Shown: positions 8,013 through 16,509 of the stretch, piece by piece
Layout of the letters: each line of letters starts with the position of its first letter
Numbering within the stretch: the first letter of the stretch is position 1
From: an uncultured beta proteobacterium
GTDB taxonomy: Bacteria > Pseudomonadota > Gammaproteobacteria > Burkholderiales > Burkholderiaceae_C
NCBI GenBank assembly: GCA_903894475.1
Contig: CAITQH010000051.1
Location: 1-32,119, forward strand
Reading direction: 5' to 3'
DNA length: 32,119 bases
The notes under the pieces: model-generated
What the model was told of the DNA's origin: nothing
Seen by the model: the letters and a program-made list of their open reading frames with translations, nothing else
Databases searched by the model: none
Made by a program: the position numbers and the translations under genes

Positions 8013-8831
8013 CTAGGCCCTGAACCTGACCAGTCGTTCGACAAAGAACTGCATGCCGCCGGAGAGTTGATTGATCTCTGGCAATTCACAGCAAGAATCG
8101 GCCAAGCGGTTGAAGTCTCGGGCGGCCCCGCTTCGAGGGGCATATTCCATGACAGGTTCGTATCTCTTGTGGGCAGCCAGTATGAGTTCGTCATTCTGGA
8201 TCGACCCCAGGTACCGCGTCGTGTAGTTGAGAAACTGTGCGCAGACATTGTTGATGCGTTTGAACAGCCCTTGTCCTTCAGCCTGGCTGCTCACTGCATT
8301 GGGTATCAGGTATATCTCGTTGAGGTCGTAGTTCTGAATAAGGACCTTGATCGTTCCGTAGGCATCAGCAATCGAGGAGGGGTCGTCCCGAACCACAATG
8401 AAGCGGCGTTGGCAGGCGGCCATGAATGACAGCACGGAAGGGGAAATCCCGGCTGCCATGTCGACAATCAAGAAGTCAAGATCATCTTCAAGGGCGCTAA
8501 AGGCCTGCACGATTCTGGAGGCCTGCAACTCGGACAGCGCGGCCATTTCCATGGCCCCGGACGCGCCGGGGATCAACAGCACGCCATGGCGCGATGTGAC
8601 GGTGATGTCTTGCAGGCTTTTTTGACCACTCAAAAAATGTTCCAGGTTGTAAGGGCAGGCACAGCCCATGGCAATCTGGGCATTGGCCAAGCCCAAATCG
8701 CCGTCGAATAGCATCACCCGATAACCTTTGAGCCGCAAGGCAATGGCCAGGTTGACGGCAACTGTGGTCTTGCCAACACCGCCCTTGCCACTGGCGATGC
8801 CTATGACCTCTGTACGTACCGGCTTCTTCAT
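8013..8831 (-). CDS. flhG: Flagellar number regulator FlhG (FleN), MinD-like ATPase
   Basis: FlhG is a MinD/ParA-type ATPase that limits flagellar number and, in several genera, antagonises the sigma-54 activator FleQ/FlrA. The 272-residue protein has the deviant Walker A motif KGGVGKTT at about 16-23, switch I around DGDLGLANAQIAMG, and Walker B region LDFLIVDMAAGIS. The C-terminal part (residues about 190-270) is helical and may be the membrane-binding end. Its start lies 20 bases after the flhF stop. The ribosome-binding site is weak, so translation may depend on flhF. The name fleN would be equally correct. Confidence 0.95.
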   Translation of the reverse strand: MKKPVRTEVIGIASGKGGVGKTTVAVNLAIALRLKGYRVMLFDGDLGLANAQIAMGCACPYNLEHFLSGQKSLQDITVTSRHGVLLIPGASGAMEMAALSELQASRIVQAFSALEDDLDFLIVDMAAGISPSVLSFMAACQRRFIVVRDDPSSIADAYGTIKVLIQNYDLNEIYLIPNAVSSQAEGQGLFKRINNVCAQFLNYTTRYLGSIQNDELILAAHKRYEPVMEYAPRSGAARDFNRLADSCCELPEINQLSGGMQFFVERLVRFRA

Positions 8832-8851
8832 CTGTTTAACATCGGTTCATC

Positions 8852-10108
8852 TCAGTGGAATGGTCCACGAATGCCTCTGGGGCTGCTTGATTTGAAAACT
8901 CTTTGGGATGAAATATCTTGAACCTGAAGGTCGACACCGACAGGGCTTGACTGGACAGCTGTGTGCGAGAGGTTTGCGATAGCCTTGCCAAGCAATGAAT
9001 TTACGGTCAGATCAGGCTTCAAGTTGCTAACGTGATCACCATCACTTCCAGTAGATATCCTCACAGAATTATGGCACATAAACTCCAGCAGGGGCCATGG
9101 TTGGGAGGACTCGTCAAGCTTGCTGACCATCAAACTGTGCCATTTGATTGCGCTTGTCTGGAGTACACGCTTTAGGGTCGCCGAGGACGAGTCAGCGGGC
9201 AAAACTGCATGGCAGAGACAGCTTGGGCTCAGACTCAGGACTTCGGCTATGCGGGCGCTCATCTGGACCCCTGGGGTGTCAATCAAGATCAAGCTGCGTT
9301 GCGACAACTCGTTGAGCAGCAATCTCAATGTGGCAGGATCATCGGCGCGAAAGCAGTCCAGTCCGATCTGGGCAGAGAGCATTTGGGTTTGGCTCCAGGC
9401 ACCAAAGCGGAGGTCCTGATAATTGATGATGACGACGTTCTTCGGGCCCATTCTTGAGGCGGCGTCGCTTGCGATCCGGGCCGTCATCAGCGTCTTGCCG
9501 GCGCCCGTTGGGCCGGCAATCAGATGAATACCTTTTTGTGGTAGCGGCGCTGAGGGTCTTGCAAGACCATGGCTGAGCTGATCCTGTATGGCCTGCAGCG
9601 CTTCGGGCTCACTGCGCATGTTCTTGATGGTGTCCAGCAGCAAGGTGCGAAGGCCCGTGGGCATTCCGGTCTCGGTCAGGCTGGCAAATAGGGGCGCCAA
9701 TTCTGCACTTGGGGTCAGTCCGGCTTGCCAGGCTGAAGTTTGCTGTCCCAGTTGGAATTCCCGACGCATGGCGGCCAGCTCGTCACGAACGAGATCGACA
9801 ATTTCTCTGCTGCGCAGATAGTCACGATGGTCGCCATTGGCAAGCCCGGTAAGTTCCCTGGCTGATTTCTCCGGCCCGGCTTCGGGCTGTTGTAAACGAG
9901 CCAATTGCTGGCCAAAGTCGGACGCCGGGCGCGGCGCACGGTCGTCGTGCGTGAGCGAAAGCTGCTCATCGATGTCCACTGCGATCACCAATTCGGTTTG
10001 CCCGTTGACTCTGTGGTTGGAAATAACCAGCACGTTCTGACCAAATAGGGCAGTAGCCTTGTCGGTCGCGCTGCGTGTGTCAGGCGCCAAGATTCTCTGG
10101 AGTTCCAT
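8852..10108 (-). CDS. flhF: Flagellar placement GTPase FlhF
   Basis: FlhF is an SRP-type GTPase that places new flagella at the pole. The 418-residue protein has a short N-terminal B-like domain starting MELQRILAPDT and a linker. The NG GTPase domain follows: G1 is GPTGAGKT (199-206), the second motif is DLRFGAWSQ (canonical DxYRxGAxEQ), G3 is DTPG (277-280) and G4 is SKLDE (329-333). In G4 the usual first Thr is Ser. A roughly 60-residue tail extends past the G5 region, longer than usual. ATG 10108 has AAGAGA about eight bases upstream. The gene is 23 bases downstream of flhA, in the same transcript. Confidence 0.93.
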   Translation of the reverse strand: MELQRILAPDTRSATDKATALFGQNVLVISNHRVNGQTELVIAVDIDEQLSLTHDDRAPRPASDFGQQLARLQQPEAGPEKSARELTGLANGDHRDYLRSREIVDLVRDELAAMRREFQLGQQTSAWQAGLTPSAELAPLFASLTETGMPTGLRTLLLDTIKNMRSEPEALQAIQDQLSHGLARPSAPLPQKGIHLIAGPTGAGKTLMTARIASDAASRMGPKNVVIINYQDLRFGAWSQTQMLSAQIGLDCFRADDPATLRLLLNELSQRSLILIDTPGVQMSARIAEVLSLSPSCLCHAVLPADSSSATLKRVLQTSAIKWHSLMVSKLDESSQPWPLLEFMCHNSVRISTGSDGDHVSNLKPDLTVNSLLGKAIANLSHTAVQSSPVGVDLQVQDISSQRVFKSSSPRGIRGPFH

Positions 10109-10131
10109 GAAATGAATCTCTTGTGTATAGG

Positions 10132-12249
10132 TTAGGACTTCGTTTTGGGTTCTGCTTGCACGGTATGGATCACCTTGACCGCCTGATCATCCGGAATTTC
10201 GCTGTAGGAAAGAATCATCAATTCGTTAACGCGGTACCGAACCGCTTTTGAAAGCCAGGGACGGATCGCTGGAGAGACCACCAGCACCGCAGGCTGCCCC
10301 AACTCTTCGACCGCCTTGGTGCCCTCGCGCAGTGCGCCAAACAGGCGCTCCGCCAAGCCTGGTTCCATCGCAATGTTTTGACCCGGCACCTGAGAATTCT
10401 GTAGCAGCACGTTGTGCAAGAGTTGTTCCAGCGCTGGGTCCAGCGTCATGACCGACAAAACGTTCTTGTCATCAACCAGACCTTGCACAATCATTCGACC
10501 CAGTCGTGGGCGGACCAGCGAAGTCAGTTGTTCCGGATCCTGGGTGCGCGCGCTGACTTCGGAGAGGGTTTCCACAATGGTGCGCATGTCACGAATGGAA
10601 ACCGAGTCGTTCAGCAGGTTTTGCAACGTACGGGTAAGAACGCCCAAGGACAGTTTGCTCGGGACGAGATCCTCCACCAGTTTGGGTGATTTCGCGCTCA
10701 ATTTGTCCAGTAATTGCTGTACCTCATCATGACTGAGCAGGTCAGAGGCATTGTCGCGAAGCACCTTGTTCAGATGGGTTGCCACCGCGGTCGTGGCATC
10801 TACCACCGTATAGCCAAGCGTGCGCGCATGGTCGCGCTGTGAAGGTTCGATCCATACCGCTTCAAGACCAAACGCCGGCTCCTGTGTCGGAATGCCCTCC
10901 AGGGCGCCATAGACCTGGCCCGGGTTGATTGCCAGTTCACGTCCCACCTTGACCTTGCCGCGCCCCCTGATCACGCCCTTGAGGACGATGTGATAGCTGT
11001 CCGGATCAATGCTCAACGCATCTCTGATGCGCACGGGTTGAATCAGGAAGCCGAGTTCGGCAGACAGCTTCTTGCGAACGCCTTTGACACGGGTCATCAG
11101 TTGCCCACCTGTTTCGGGATTGACCAGCGGAATCAAACCGTAGCCGATTTCAAGACCGACCAGATCCACCTGGTCAAGATCTTCCCATTCGAGTTCTTTG
11201 GGTTGCTCAAGCGCGGCGCTGGCCGCAGCAGCTTCAGCCGCGCTGGGTTTACCCAAGCCGGCCTGCTTGTGAAGAATCATCAAGCCCATACCCGCAGCAG
11301 CAGTTGCCAGGGTGACAAAAACCAAATGGGGCATGCCTGGAACCAGACCAAGAATTGCGATGATGCTCGAAGTGACAAAAAGCGCTGAAGGATTTCCCAG
11401 CTGGGTTCCGGCCTGCTCGGTCATTGATTCGGCCGTGGTCACGCGCGTCACAACGATGGCCGTTGCAAGGGACAGCAGCAAAGAGGGGATCTGAGCCACC
11501 AGACCATCACCGATGGTCAATAAGGAGTAGATTCTTCCTGCCTCGCCGAGCGACAGGCCATGTTGTCCGATACCAACCGCAAGGCCGCCGACCAAATTGA
11601 TGATCAGAATCAACAGGCCTGCGATGGCGTCGCCGCTGACAAATTTGGACGCACCATCCATGGATCCGAAAAAATCTGATTCCTGAGCCAGTTCAGCGCG
11701 TCGTTGCTTGGCTGTGTCCTGGTCAATCACGCCGGCATTCAGATCAGCGTCAATCGCCATTTGCTTGCCCGGCATGGAATCAAGAGTAAAGCGCGCGTTG
11801 ACCTCGGATACGCGTCCAGCGCCCTTGGTCACTACAACGAAATTAACGATCATCAAAATCGAAAAAATGATGAACCCAACCACATAGTTGCCGCCGATAA
11901 CAAACTCTCCGAAAGCGGCTATTACTTTGCCGGCAGCCTCATGTCCCTCATGCCCGTTAACCAAAATGACTCGCGTTGAAGCCACGTTGAGGGCCAGCCG
12001 AAGCATCGTCGCCAATAGGAGAACCGACGGAAACGAGGAGAACTCCAGTGGCTTTCGGGTGCCGATGGCGATCATGATGATCAGCACGCTGGAAGTAATA
12101 TTGAAGGTGAACAAGACATCCAGCAGGAACGGCGGTAGCGGCAAAACCAGCATGCCCATGATCAACAGCACCAGAGCCGGAATGCTCAAGTCGGTGTAGT
12201 TGAATCTCGACATCTGATGTCGAATAGATGACAGTGTCAGGGTGGACAT
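10132..12249 (-). CDS. flhA: Flagellar export gate protein FlhA
   Basis: FlhA is the large export-gate subunit of the flagellar type III secretion system. It forms a nonameric ring that binds substrate-chaperone complexes. The 705-residue length is normal. The N-terminal half contains eight membrane segments, and the loop between helices 4 and 5 has the FHIPEP-family sequence KGAGRVSEVNARFTLDSMPG followed by KQMAIDADLNAG. The C-terminal half (about 340-700) is the cytoplasmic domain. ATG 12249 is the first start; an in-frame ATG at 12213 (MSRFNYTDL) also lacks a good ribosome-binding site and could be real. A sigma-54 promoter precedes the gene. flhA, flhF, flhG and fliA form a minus-strand operon divergent from fliK. 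Confidence 0.97.
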   Translation of the reverse strand: MSTLTLSSIRHQMSRFNYTDLSIPALVLLIMGMLVLPLPPFLLDVLFTFNITSSVLIIMIAIGTRKPLEFSSFPSVLLLATMLRLALNVASTRVILVNGHEGHEAAGKVIAAFGEFVIGGNYVVGFIIFSILMIVNFVVVTKGAGRVSEVNARFTLDSMPGKQMAIDADLNAGVIDQDTAKQRRAELAQESDFFGSMDGASKFVSGDAIAGLLILIINLVGGLAVGIGQHGLSLGEAGRIYSLLTIGDGLVAQIPSLLLSLATAIVVTRVTTAESMTEQAGTQLGNPSALFVTSSIIAILGLVPGMPHLVFVTLATAAAGMGLMILHKQAGLGKPSAAEAAAASAALEQPKELEWEDLDQVDLVGLEIGYGLIPLVNPETGGQLMTRVKGVRKKLSAELGFLIQPVRIRDALSIDPDSYHIVLKGVIRGRGKVKVGRELAINPGQVYGALEGIPTQEPAFGLEAVWIEPSQRDHARTLGYTVVDATTAVATHLNKVLRDNASDLLSHDEVQQLLDKLSAKSPKLVEDLVPSKLSLGVLTRTLQNLLNDSVSIRDMRTIVETLSEVSARTQDPEQLTSLVRPRLGRMIVQGLVDDKNVLSVMTLDPALEQLLHNVLLQNSQVPGQNIAMEPGLAERLFGALREGTKAVEELGQPAVLVVSPAIRPWLSKAVRYRVNELMILSYSEIPDDQAVKVIHTVQAEPKTKS

Positions 12250-12313
12250 GGGTCGTTTGACGTGGCTTTAAACCTTGATGGCAGGATTGCGCGTTAATCT
12301 GTGATGCTGTTTA

Positions 12314-12329
12314 CGCAAAGTCCATGCCA
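12314..12329 (-). promoter_or_regulatory. Sigma-54 promoter of the flhA-flhF-flhG-fliA operon
   Basis: The minus strand reads TGGCATG-GACT-TTGCG, against the sigma-54 consensus TGGCACG-N4-TTGCW. Both invariant dinucleotides (GG at -24, GC at -12) are present with exactly ten bases between them. The predicted start leaves about 54 untranslated bases before the flhA ATG. This matches middle-class flagellar control by a FleQ/FlrC-type activator, a candidate for which is encoded at 22219-23340. Confidence 0.85.
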
Positions 12330-12431
12330 TGGATTTTTGACACTTGCTGAGCGGCAAATCCTGTCCAGTCACGGTTCTTGCATAGTGCATGGCCTCCGCC
12401 ATCGTGGCGACATCTTGAAGGCCAGACAACT

Positions 12432-14075
12432 GTGGATGCCAATCAATTTTTCAGCATAGCCAATCAAGCTTCCCCCACTGCGGATGTGCTTGCGCAGAAC
12501 GCGCCAGCCGCTGCCGTGCCATCCGGCAAGACCGATTTTGCGAATCTGTTCAATGGCCAGATGCTGGCACAAATGCGGCAAGAGTTTGCCGCACCTGTGC
12601 CGTTGCAGGTCGATTTGCAGCTGGTTTCGCTCGGCCCGAAAATGAACCTGATTACGGCAGACGCCCCGCTGCCCGACATGGAAAGCCTGGCATCCTTTGC
12701 GCGCGCTCAGGGCTTGGACGAAAACGCGGTGAGAACGCTTTTTGGCAGTTCATCCAAGTCAAGCAGCACAAAGTTGACAAATTTGCTCGGTCATGACAGT
12801 CCGGATCGTCATTGCGAGGAGCTTGGCGACGTGGCAATCCAGGGAGTCCCGCTGCATGGAGCGCCATGGCCTGGCGGCCTTGCGATGACAAAAGAAGGTG
12901 AGCTGAATTCCGGAACCATCATTATGTTGACAGCTCTACAGGATCAGGGCCAAGTCCAAGGAACACCCGATACAGCCGCACAAGTGCTCCCTGGGGTGGC
13001 TTCAGTGCCAATCCCGGTCGTTGCGATTGCGGTAGCCGCAAACCAGTCACCGGTCTCAGCGCCGTCGTTAACAGCAAACTCAATCACGGTCAACGGCCCC
13101 CCACAGACGGACCTGCTGGGCCTGAGCGCAGCCCGGACGGCGGAGTCACCGCAGAGCTCGCTTGACCCGACCAGAACAGCGGATCCCCTGATCGCCTACC
13201 TGGCTTCTGTGCAAGTGAGCGCGCGTCAGCAGGCAGCTGTTCCTGTCACAAATGCTGCAGCCACAGAGCAGGCTCAGCACCCTGTTGCTGCTCCCATGCA
13301 GCTTGCGATGCGGGTACGACTGGATATTCAGAATCAGGAAATAACGCGTCGCCTGTCACAGATGTCTGGCAGTTCCCAAAAGGCAAGCTGGGCAGCGATA
13401 GCTGGTACCGGCGTAGCCAACGAAGGTCTGACCAAGCCCTGGGAGGCGCTCCCTATTGACGTTTCGTCGGCCATGCTTTCAGAATTGACCGATGGGCCGC
13501 TTTCTCTGATTTCCGACCTCGCAGCGGGTTTTGCGCCTCTGAAAGGCGGGGCAGGAGACTCTGTTAGAGCGGCCACGCCAGATCCGGCAAGCGCTTCAAC
13601 TGCGGAACCCTTATCTGAAAGTGCCTTGGCCGCGCAGCGCAGTGCTCAATACCAGCAACTGGCAGATCGAGTCGGGCAGTCCCTCGGCGAACGCCTGCTG
13701 TCACAAATAGAAAAAGGTGAATGGAACCTGAAATTGCGACTGCAACCCGAAAGTCTGGGACGCGTTGATGTCGCGCTGGCCATGCATGCCGGTGCACTGG
13801 ATGCGTCTTTCGCCTCTGATAACAGCATGACACGGGATCTGATTCTTCAGGGAGCCGGAAAACTGAGAGACACCCTGGCTCAGTCTGGCATGGCTGTTGC
13901 TACTGTATGGGTGGGTGGGGATCAAGGACGCAAGCATGACGGAAATCCGACACCAGGGCGATCCTTCAAGAGTGCATCAGGCGCCATCCGGAAAAGCGAC
14001 GGTGAACCTGTGCTCGGCGTGAGTTCCCCGGGGCGTATCTCGACAGCAGCTGAGGGGCTTGATGTCCTGGCTTGA
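12432..14075 (+). CDS. fliK: Flagellar hook-length control protein FliK
   Basis: FliK is a secreted ruler that measures the hook and then switches export specificity through FlhB. The long low-complexity N-terminal part is rich in Ala, Pro, Ser and Gln. The conserved FliK C-terminal domain lies at about residues 420-525, with LADRVGQSLGERLLSQI, WNLKLRLQPESLGRVDVAL and a helix GAGKLRDTLAQSGMAVATVWV. The start is uncertain: no ATG exists near the N-terminus. GTG 12432 has GAAGG ten bases upstream, while the open frame begins at TTG 12378 without one. Residues 126-153 derive from an inserted palindromic element (12807-12890). It opens the plus-strand fli operon. Confidence 0.88.
   Translation: MDANQFFSIANQASPTADVLAQNAPAAAVPSGKTDFANLFNGQMLAQMRQEFAAPVPLQVDLQLVSLGPKMNLITADAPLPDMESLASFARAQGLDENAVRTLFGSSSKSSSTKLTNLLGHDSPDRHCEELGDVAIQGVPLHGAPWPGGLAMTKEGELNSGTIIMLTALQDQGQVQGTPDTAAQVLPGVASVPIPVVAIAVAANQSPVSAPSLTANSITVNGPPQTDLLGLSAARTAESPQSSLDPTRTADPLIAYLASVQVSARQQAAVPVTNAAATEQAQHPVAAPMQLAMRVRLDIQNQEITRRLSQMSGSSQKASWAAIAGTGVANEGLTKPWEALPIDVSSAMLSELTDGPLSLISDLAAGFAPLKGGAGDSVRAATPDPASASTAEPLSESALAAQRSAQYQQLADRVGQSLGERLLSQIEKGEWNLKLRLQPESLGRVDVALAMHAGALDASFASDNSMTRDLILQGAGKLRDTLAQSGMAVATVWVGGDQGRKHDGNPTPGRSFKSASGAIRKSDGEPVLGVSSPGRISTAAEGLDVLA
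12807..12890 (+). repeat. REP-like palindromic element inserted in frame in fliK
   Basis: The segment starts CGTCATTGCGAGGAGC, continues with GCGACGTGGCAATCCAGG and ends CCTTGCGATGACA. This is the recognisable pattern of the widespread proteobacterial palindromic element whose usual translations read HCEERSDVAIQ on one strand and GLPRRxAPRNDD on the other. The outer arms 12808-12819 and 12878-12889 pair over 12 positions, two of them G-T. Its 84 bases equal 28 codons, so the fliK frame is kept. Confidence 0.75.
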
Positions 14076-14126
14076 CAAACGGTGATGGTGAGTGCATTGA
14101 TTTGATTCGCAAAAACGAGGTGATAC

Positions 14127-14855
14127 ATGTCTGACGAAACTCCAAACACGGAAGAGAAGCCGAAAGCCAAGAAGCCGATCGTGAAGATCATCATCGCCGT
14201 CGTGGTGGTAATCCTTCTGTTGGTCGGCACCGCCGTCGGAACCCTCTTCGCGACCGGCTTCTTTTCACCCAAGCCCGTTGAAAGCGCCGACGCCATGCTC
14301 GATGCGGAGGACGCCGGCCACGGCGCACCTGCGGCCGACGCCGGGCACGGCGCGCCTGCCAAGGCGGACGCTGGCCACGGTGCACCTGCGGCGGACGCTG
14401 GCCACGGCGCGCCACCCAAGGCAGATGCGGGGCATGGCGCGCCACCCAAGGCCGACGCCGGGCCTGGCGCGAAGAAAGCTTCTGCCAAAGACGGTCCGGG
14501 CGGCAAGATGAAGACAAAGTCGCCGGAACTGACGCGTTTTGAGTACACCTACCATCAACTCGAACGTGAATTCCTGGTCAATGTATCTGGCTCACGCAAA
14601 GTGATGTCGGTGCAGATTGCTGTCATGACGCGCTACGACGAGCGTGTAGTTAACAACGTCAAGAAGCATGAATTCGCAATCAGATCGGCGGTCATGGATG
14701 TGATGCGCCTGACCACCGAAGCAGAGTTGGCCAAACCCGATTTTCGTAAAGAACTGGCGGTCAAGATACGTGACGCCATGAACGGCTTGATTGAAAAGTA
14801 CGAAGACTTTGGCGGAATCGAAGAAGTGCATTTCACCTCTTTCATTGTGCAATGA
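14127..14855 (+). CDS. fliL: Flagellar basal-body protein FliL
   Basis: FliL is a single-pass inner-membrane protein that surrounds and supports the MotAB stator. The 242-residue protein has a charged cytoplasmic N-terminus, a membrane helix at about 19-46 (IVKIIIAVVVVILLLVGTAV) and a periplasmic domain ending EVHFTSFIVQ, typical of the family. FliL is usually about 160-180 residues; the extra length is a repetitive Ala/Gly/His/Pro linker (residues 62-114) between helix and domain. ATG 14127 has GAGGTGA three bases upstream. It sits 51 bases after fliK and 30 before fliM, in the fli operon. Confidence 0.94.
   Translation: MSDETPNTEEKPKAKKPIVKIIIAVVVVILLLVGTAVGTLFATGFFSPKPVESADAMLDAEDAGHGAPAADAGHGAPAKADAGHGAPAADAGHGAPPKADAGHGAPPKADAGPGAKKASAKDGPGGKMKTKSPELTRFEYTYHQLEREFLVNVSGSRKVMSVQIAVMTRYDERVVNNVKKHEFAIRSAVMDVMRLTTEAELAKPDFRKELAVKIRDAMNGLIEKYEDFGGIEEVHFTSFIVQ
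14310..14468 (+). repeat. Tandem repeat in fliL encoding DAGHGAP units
   Basis: Five full copies of a 27- or 30-base unit encode DAGHGAPAA or DAGHGAPPKA-type peptides, followed by a degenerate sixth (DAGPGAKKA). Unit lengths run 9, 10, 9, 10, 10 codons. Strong nucleotide similarity among copies points to slippage or unequal recombination, so copy number may vary between strains. Confidence 0.85.
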
Positions 14856-14885
14856 GTTGGATGCAATAGACCACACCTGATTTCG

Positions 14886-15878
14886 ATGGCAACCAACCTG
14901 CTCAGTCCCGAAGAGATGTCGGCGCTTACCGAAGGCGTCAATGACGGATCGATTGCCGTGGATACCGGTTTCAATACCGCTGCCCGTGTCAAGAAACATG
15001 ATCTGGCAAGCGAAAACAGCAGCCTGGGTGTCAATGTCGCGTCGATTGACATGATCAACGAGCGCTTCATCCGCTTATTTAGATTGGCGTTGATGGAGGT
15101 CTTGCGGAGCAACCCGCGTATCAATGCGTCGAAGGTGCAGATTGTTCGTTTCGGTGACTACATCAAAGGACTGAATGCGCCGCTTTCGGTCAATACGGTG
15201 CGCATGAACCCGCTCAGGGGCTATTCGCTGGTTGTCATTGATCCGAGCATAGTGTTCAGTTCACTGGTCAGCTTTTTCGGAGGCCTTGGACAGGGCGGCA
15301 TCGGGAATCTGTCGCCCGGGCGCATGTTTACACCCACCGAGGTCAGGATCATCAAGATGATTCTGGAAGTGACATTTCGCACACTCAAAGATGCGTGGTC
15401 ACCACTGCTCGCCCTCGATTTTGACTTGGTAAGTTCCGAGATCAATCCTCAGTTTGCGCAGATAGCCGATGAGAATGATCTGGTTGTGGTCAGTCGCTTT
15501 GAAACCGAAAGTAGTGCCAGGAATAGCGGCTTTATTGACATCGTCAATCCCTATGCCTCCTTGAAGCCGGTGCGAGAACTTCTTAGCAGTCGGGTTCAGA
15601 CCGGAGAGGGCAACGAGGAGTCCGACAAGCAGTGGCACGATCAATTGGAGGGTGCCGTCAGCAATGCCTGTCTTCAGTTGAACGTTATCTTTGGAACCAT
15701 ACCGACGACCTTGCGAGTTCTTGAGTCGATGCAGGTGGGTGACGTTCTCTACTTCAAGAAGCCTGAGCTGGCGACCCTGCAGGTCAACGGCCTCCATGCA
15801 TTCGACGTGCATGTCGGAACCTTGGGTATGCAGACGGCGGTTCAGATCGAGCAGGCTGTCGTGCCTGGTTCTCAGTAA
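14886..15878 (+). CDS. fliM: Flagellar motor switch protein FliM
   Basis: FliM forms the C-ring middle and receives phosphorylated CheY. The 330-residue protein opens with LLSPEEMSALTEGV, matching the N-terminal CheY-P binding helix (canonical LSQxEIDALL). The middle CheC-like domain contains GDYIKGLNAPLSVNTVRMNPLRG and the usual FGGLGQG loop. The C-terminal SpoA domain ends with VGTLGMQTAVQIEQ, including residues that pack against FliN. The length is typical. The ATG at 14886 has no strong ribosome-binding site, and it is 30 bases after fliL, so coupled translation is likely. Confidence 0.96.
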   Translation: MATNLLSPEEMSALTEGVNDGSIAVDTGFNTAARVKKHDLASENSSLGVNVASIDMINERFIRLFRLALMEVLRSNPRINASKVQIVRFGDYIKGLNAPLSVNTVRMNPLRGYSLVVIDPSIVFSSLVSFFGGLGQGGIGNLSPGRMFTPTEVRIIKMILEVTFRTLKDAWSPLLALDFDLVSSEINPQFAQIADENDLVVVSRFETESSARNSGFIDIVNPYASLKPVRELLSSRVQTGEGNEESDKQWHDQLEGAVSNACLQLNVIFGTIPTTLRVLESMQVGDVLYFKKPELATLQVNGLHAFDVHVGTLGMQTAVQIEQAVVPGSQ

Positions 15879-15893
15879 TAAAGGATGACTGAA

Positions 15894-16202
15894 ATGAATG
15901 AAACAACTACTGACAACGGCCTTGCTTCTGGCATCGATCCGCATCAGATCAATCCTGATGTATTGCAAAATATCAGTGTCACTCTGTCGATCGAAGTCGG
16001 ACGGGCGATGATAAAGATCCGCGATCTGATGCGCCTGACCCAAGGCAGTGTGGTCGAGTTGGATCGGGTTGCTGGAGAACCACTGGATTTGCTGGTTAAC
16101 AACACGGTGGTGGCACAGGGCGAGGTAGTGTTGGTCAATGAACGCTATGGCGTTCGTCTGACACGGGTCGTGCCAGCGTCAGAGCGAATCAAGAACCTCT
16201 GA
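15894..16202 (+). CDS. fliN: Flagellar motor switch protein FliN
   Basis: FliN forms the lower C-ring with FliM and helps dock export cargo. The 102-residue protein is mostly one SpoA domain: ISVTLSIEVGRAMIKIRDLMRLTQGSVVELDRVAGEPLDLLVNN followed by VAQGEVVLVNERYGVRLTRVV. It lacks the long N-terminal extension of Pseudomonas-type FliN. ATG 15894 is preferred because AAGGA lies eight bases upstream. The earlier in-frame ATG at 15885 overlaps that same site and adds only three residues. The gene directly follows fliM. Confidence 0.95.
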   Translation: MNETTTDNGLASGIDPHQINPDVLQNISVTLSIEVGRAMIKIRDLMRLTQGSVVELDRVAGEPLDLLVNNTVVAQGEVVLVNERYGVRLTRVVPASERIKNL

Positions 16203-16209
16203 CAATTCC

Positions 16210-16509
16210 ATGTCTACAACGGGCGTCGGATTTGACTGGTTTCGCTATGCCGGCAGCATGGTGCTGGTGCTGTTGCTGCTGGGCGGCCTGCTTTGGCTCT
16301 TGCGCAGGCTCAAGAGTCTGCACGGTACGCAGCATGTCGCACAGCGTCTGCAGTTGCTCGAAACCATCAGCCTTGGACCGCGTCAGAAAATCTCTTTGCT
16401 GCGTGTCGGGTCAAATCAGGTCCTGGTTGGCATAACGGCAGGCCAGTTCACGGCACTCGCCCATTGGTCAGAGACCGAAGCAACTCCCGGGACTGATCTT
16501 GTTTCGTAA
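16210..16509 (+). CDS. fliO: Flagellar biosynthesis protein FliO
   Basis: FliO is a small membrane protein that helps assemble the FliP pore of the export gate. The 99-residue protein has one N-terminal membrane helix (AGSMVLVLLLLGGLLWLL) followed by a cytoplasmic domain with the family core RLQLLETISLGPRQKISLLRVGSNQVLVGI. The start lies seven bases after fliN. The last 11 bases overlap the TTG start of fliP. Position between fliN and fliP is the normal one, which supports the call for this poorly conserved protein. Confidence 0.93.
   Translation: MSTTGVGFDWFRYAGSMVLVLLLLGGLLWLLRRLKSLHGTQHVAQRLQLLETISLGPRQKISLLRVGSNQVLVGITAGQFTALAHWSETEATPGTDLVS

Noticed and set aside
12266-12297. Possible plus-strand sigma-28 or sigma-54 site before fliK
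   Set aside because: The sigma-28 -10 matches only about half the consensus with wrong spacing. The sigma-54-like TGGCAGGATTGCGC has the GG-GC distance off by one base.
12335-12380. Possible sigma-70 promoter for fliK starting with a perfect TTGACA
   Set aside because: No acceptable -10 box lies 16-18 bases downstream, so it is at most an isolated -35-like hexamer.
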